From: JAVHYG01 sp040390025
Lineage (GTDB): Bacteria > Pseudomonadota > Gammaproteobacteria > Diplorickettsiales > Diplorickettsiaceae
DNA length: 64,000 nucleotides
Assembly (NCBI GenBank): GCA_040390025.1
Contig: JAZJZD010000001.1
Coordinates: forward strand, 1-64,000
Direction of reading: 5' to 3'
Part shown: positions 63,777 through 64,000 of the stretch, in pieces
Position numbering within the stretch: position 1 is the stretch's first letter
Layout: each line of letters opens with the position of its first letter
Notes under the pieces: generated by a model
The model's database searches: none
Told to the model about the DNA's origin: nothing
Seen by the model: the letters and a program-made list of their open reading frames with translations, nothing else
Made by a program: the position numbers and the translations under genes

Positions 63777-64000
63777 AATAGATCAATTCCCATACTAAAT
63801 TGTAATCGTAATGGGTGACTAGGTAGATCTAATGCTTTCCCCAATGTTAATTCCATAGGACCTAATGGTGAAATCCATACAACACCAACACCGGCACCTT
63901 TCTGTAGATTAATTGGAAAATTATTAACAGCATTCCCTGCATCAAAGAACGCTGCAGCGTAGAAATTATTAATGATCCGATGTTGATATTCGGCACTTCC
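63773..64000 (-). CDS. tamA: TamA-type Omp85 outer-membrane protein, C-terminal end only
   Basis: Seventy-five C-terminal residues of an Omp85 barrel, open to the window edge: SAEYQHRIINNFYAAAFFD, then AGNAVNNF, a GAGVGVVWISPLGPMEL strand and a final LRLQFSMGIDLL. These match the last strands of TamA. The stop overlaps the tamB start (ATGA), the usual tamA-tamB arrangement. The rest of the gene lies beyond base 64000. Confidence 0.93.
   Translation of the reverse strand, partial: GSAEYQHRIINNFYAAAFFDAGNAVNNFPINLQKGAGVGVVWISPLGPMELTLGKALDLPSHPLRLQFSMGIDLL

Noticed and set aside
1..64000. CRISPR array, prophage, rRNA operon or complete insertion sequence
   Set aside because: No regularly spaced direct repeats, phage structural genes, rRNA or transposase genes were found in the window.

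Overview
The window looks like a chromosomal segment of an AT-rich gammaproteobacterium of the order Legionellales, most likely a Coxiellaceae-type intracellular bacterium close to Rickettsiella or Diplorickettsia. This is inferred from gene content and order, not from a database search. The clues are metG with an orphan rnfB facing apbC-dcd, a leucine dehydrogenase followed by a branched-type oxoacid dehydrogenase, ATP-type pckA, amgK-murU, a cyanide-insensitive-type cydAB with a DUF2474 mini-gene, several eukaryote-flavoured orphans and small dispersed palindromes. One run of ten Ns (56823-56832) shows that it is a draft scaffold.

Layout. 1-60 is the 3' part of tRNA-Glu. 0.5-4.9 kb holds a beta carbonic anhydrase, rnfB, metG, apbC and dcd. 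5-6.5 kb is a lone cytochrome P450. 6.7-11.8 kb is one leftward operon: leucine dehydrogenase, E1 alpha, E1 beta, E2 and rsmA. 12-21.3 kb is mixed: cca, a 733-residue membrane protein of unknown function, an SPFH protein with N-terminal repeats that recall vault proteins, a secreted glycosidase-like protein and an FAD monooxygenase, all leftward and separated by palindromic repeats. 21.6-29.6 kb is housekeeping (psd, thioesterase, gloB, PH-domain protein, folB, mutS, pssA, trpS). 29.9-33.1 kb has an orphan, pckA and a small secreted protein that reads like a ubiquitin fold. 33.3-38 kb has proC, murU-amgK, dapA, a miniature BamC-like lipoprotein, tRNA-Ser and a damaged thpR. 38.3-41 kb is cydAB plus a DUF2474 peptide. 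41-43.7 kb has an orphan and a choline-kinase-like protein next to a MITE-like element. 44-53.5 kb is conserved core (def-fmt-rsmB-OmpA lipoprotein, a GIN-domain protein, argS-SPOR-hslVU-DUF971). 53.6-64 kb has a DUF1640 protein, tyrS-rsmI, a permease broken by the scaffold gap, a large MscS-type channel, a Firmicutes-like murG, and tamB-tamA running off the end.

How it fits together. The metabolic genes suit an amino-acid-fed intracellular life: leucine dehydrogenase and the oxoacid dehydrogenase burn branched-chain amino acids, pckA supplies gluconeogenesis, the bd-type oxidase suits low oxygen, and amgK-murU recycles cell wall. pssA and psd together make phosphatidylethanolamine. Several conserved proteins look eroded or shortened (CCA HD motif, ThpR second motif, BamC, TamB, MetRS, Mrp), which fits reductive evolution.

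The most interesting items are the secreted ubiquitin-like protein (32800-33141), the vault-like SPFH protein (15671-17440), the compound palindromic repeat family (copies near 17.6, 21.4 and 33.2 kb, with shorter relatives at 11.8, 13.3 and 41.0 kb), and the fragment of a foreign S9 peptidase gene at the scaffold gap.
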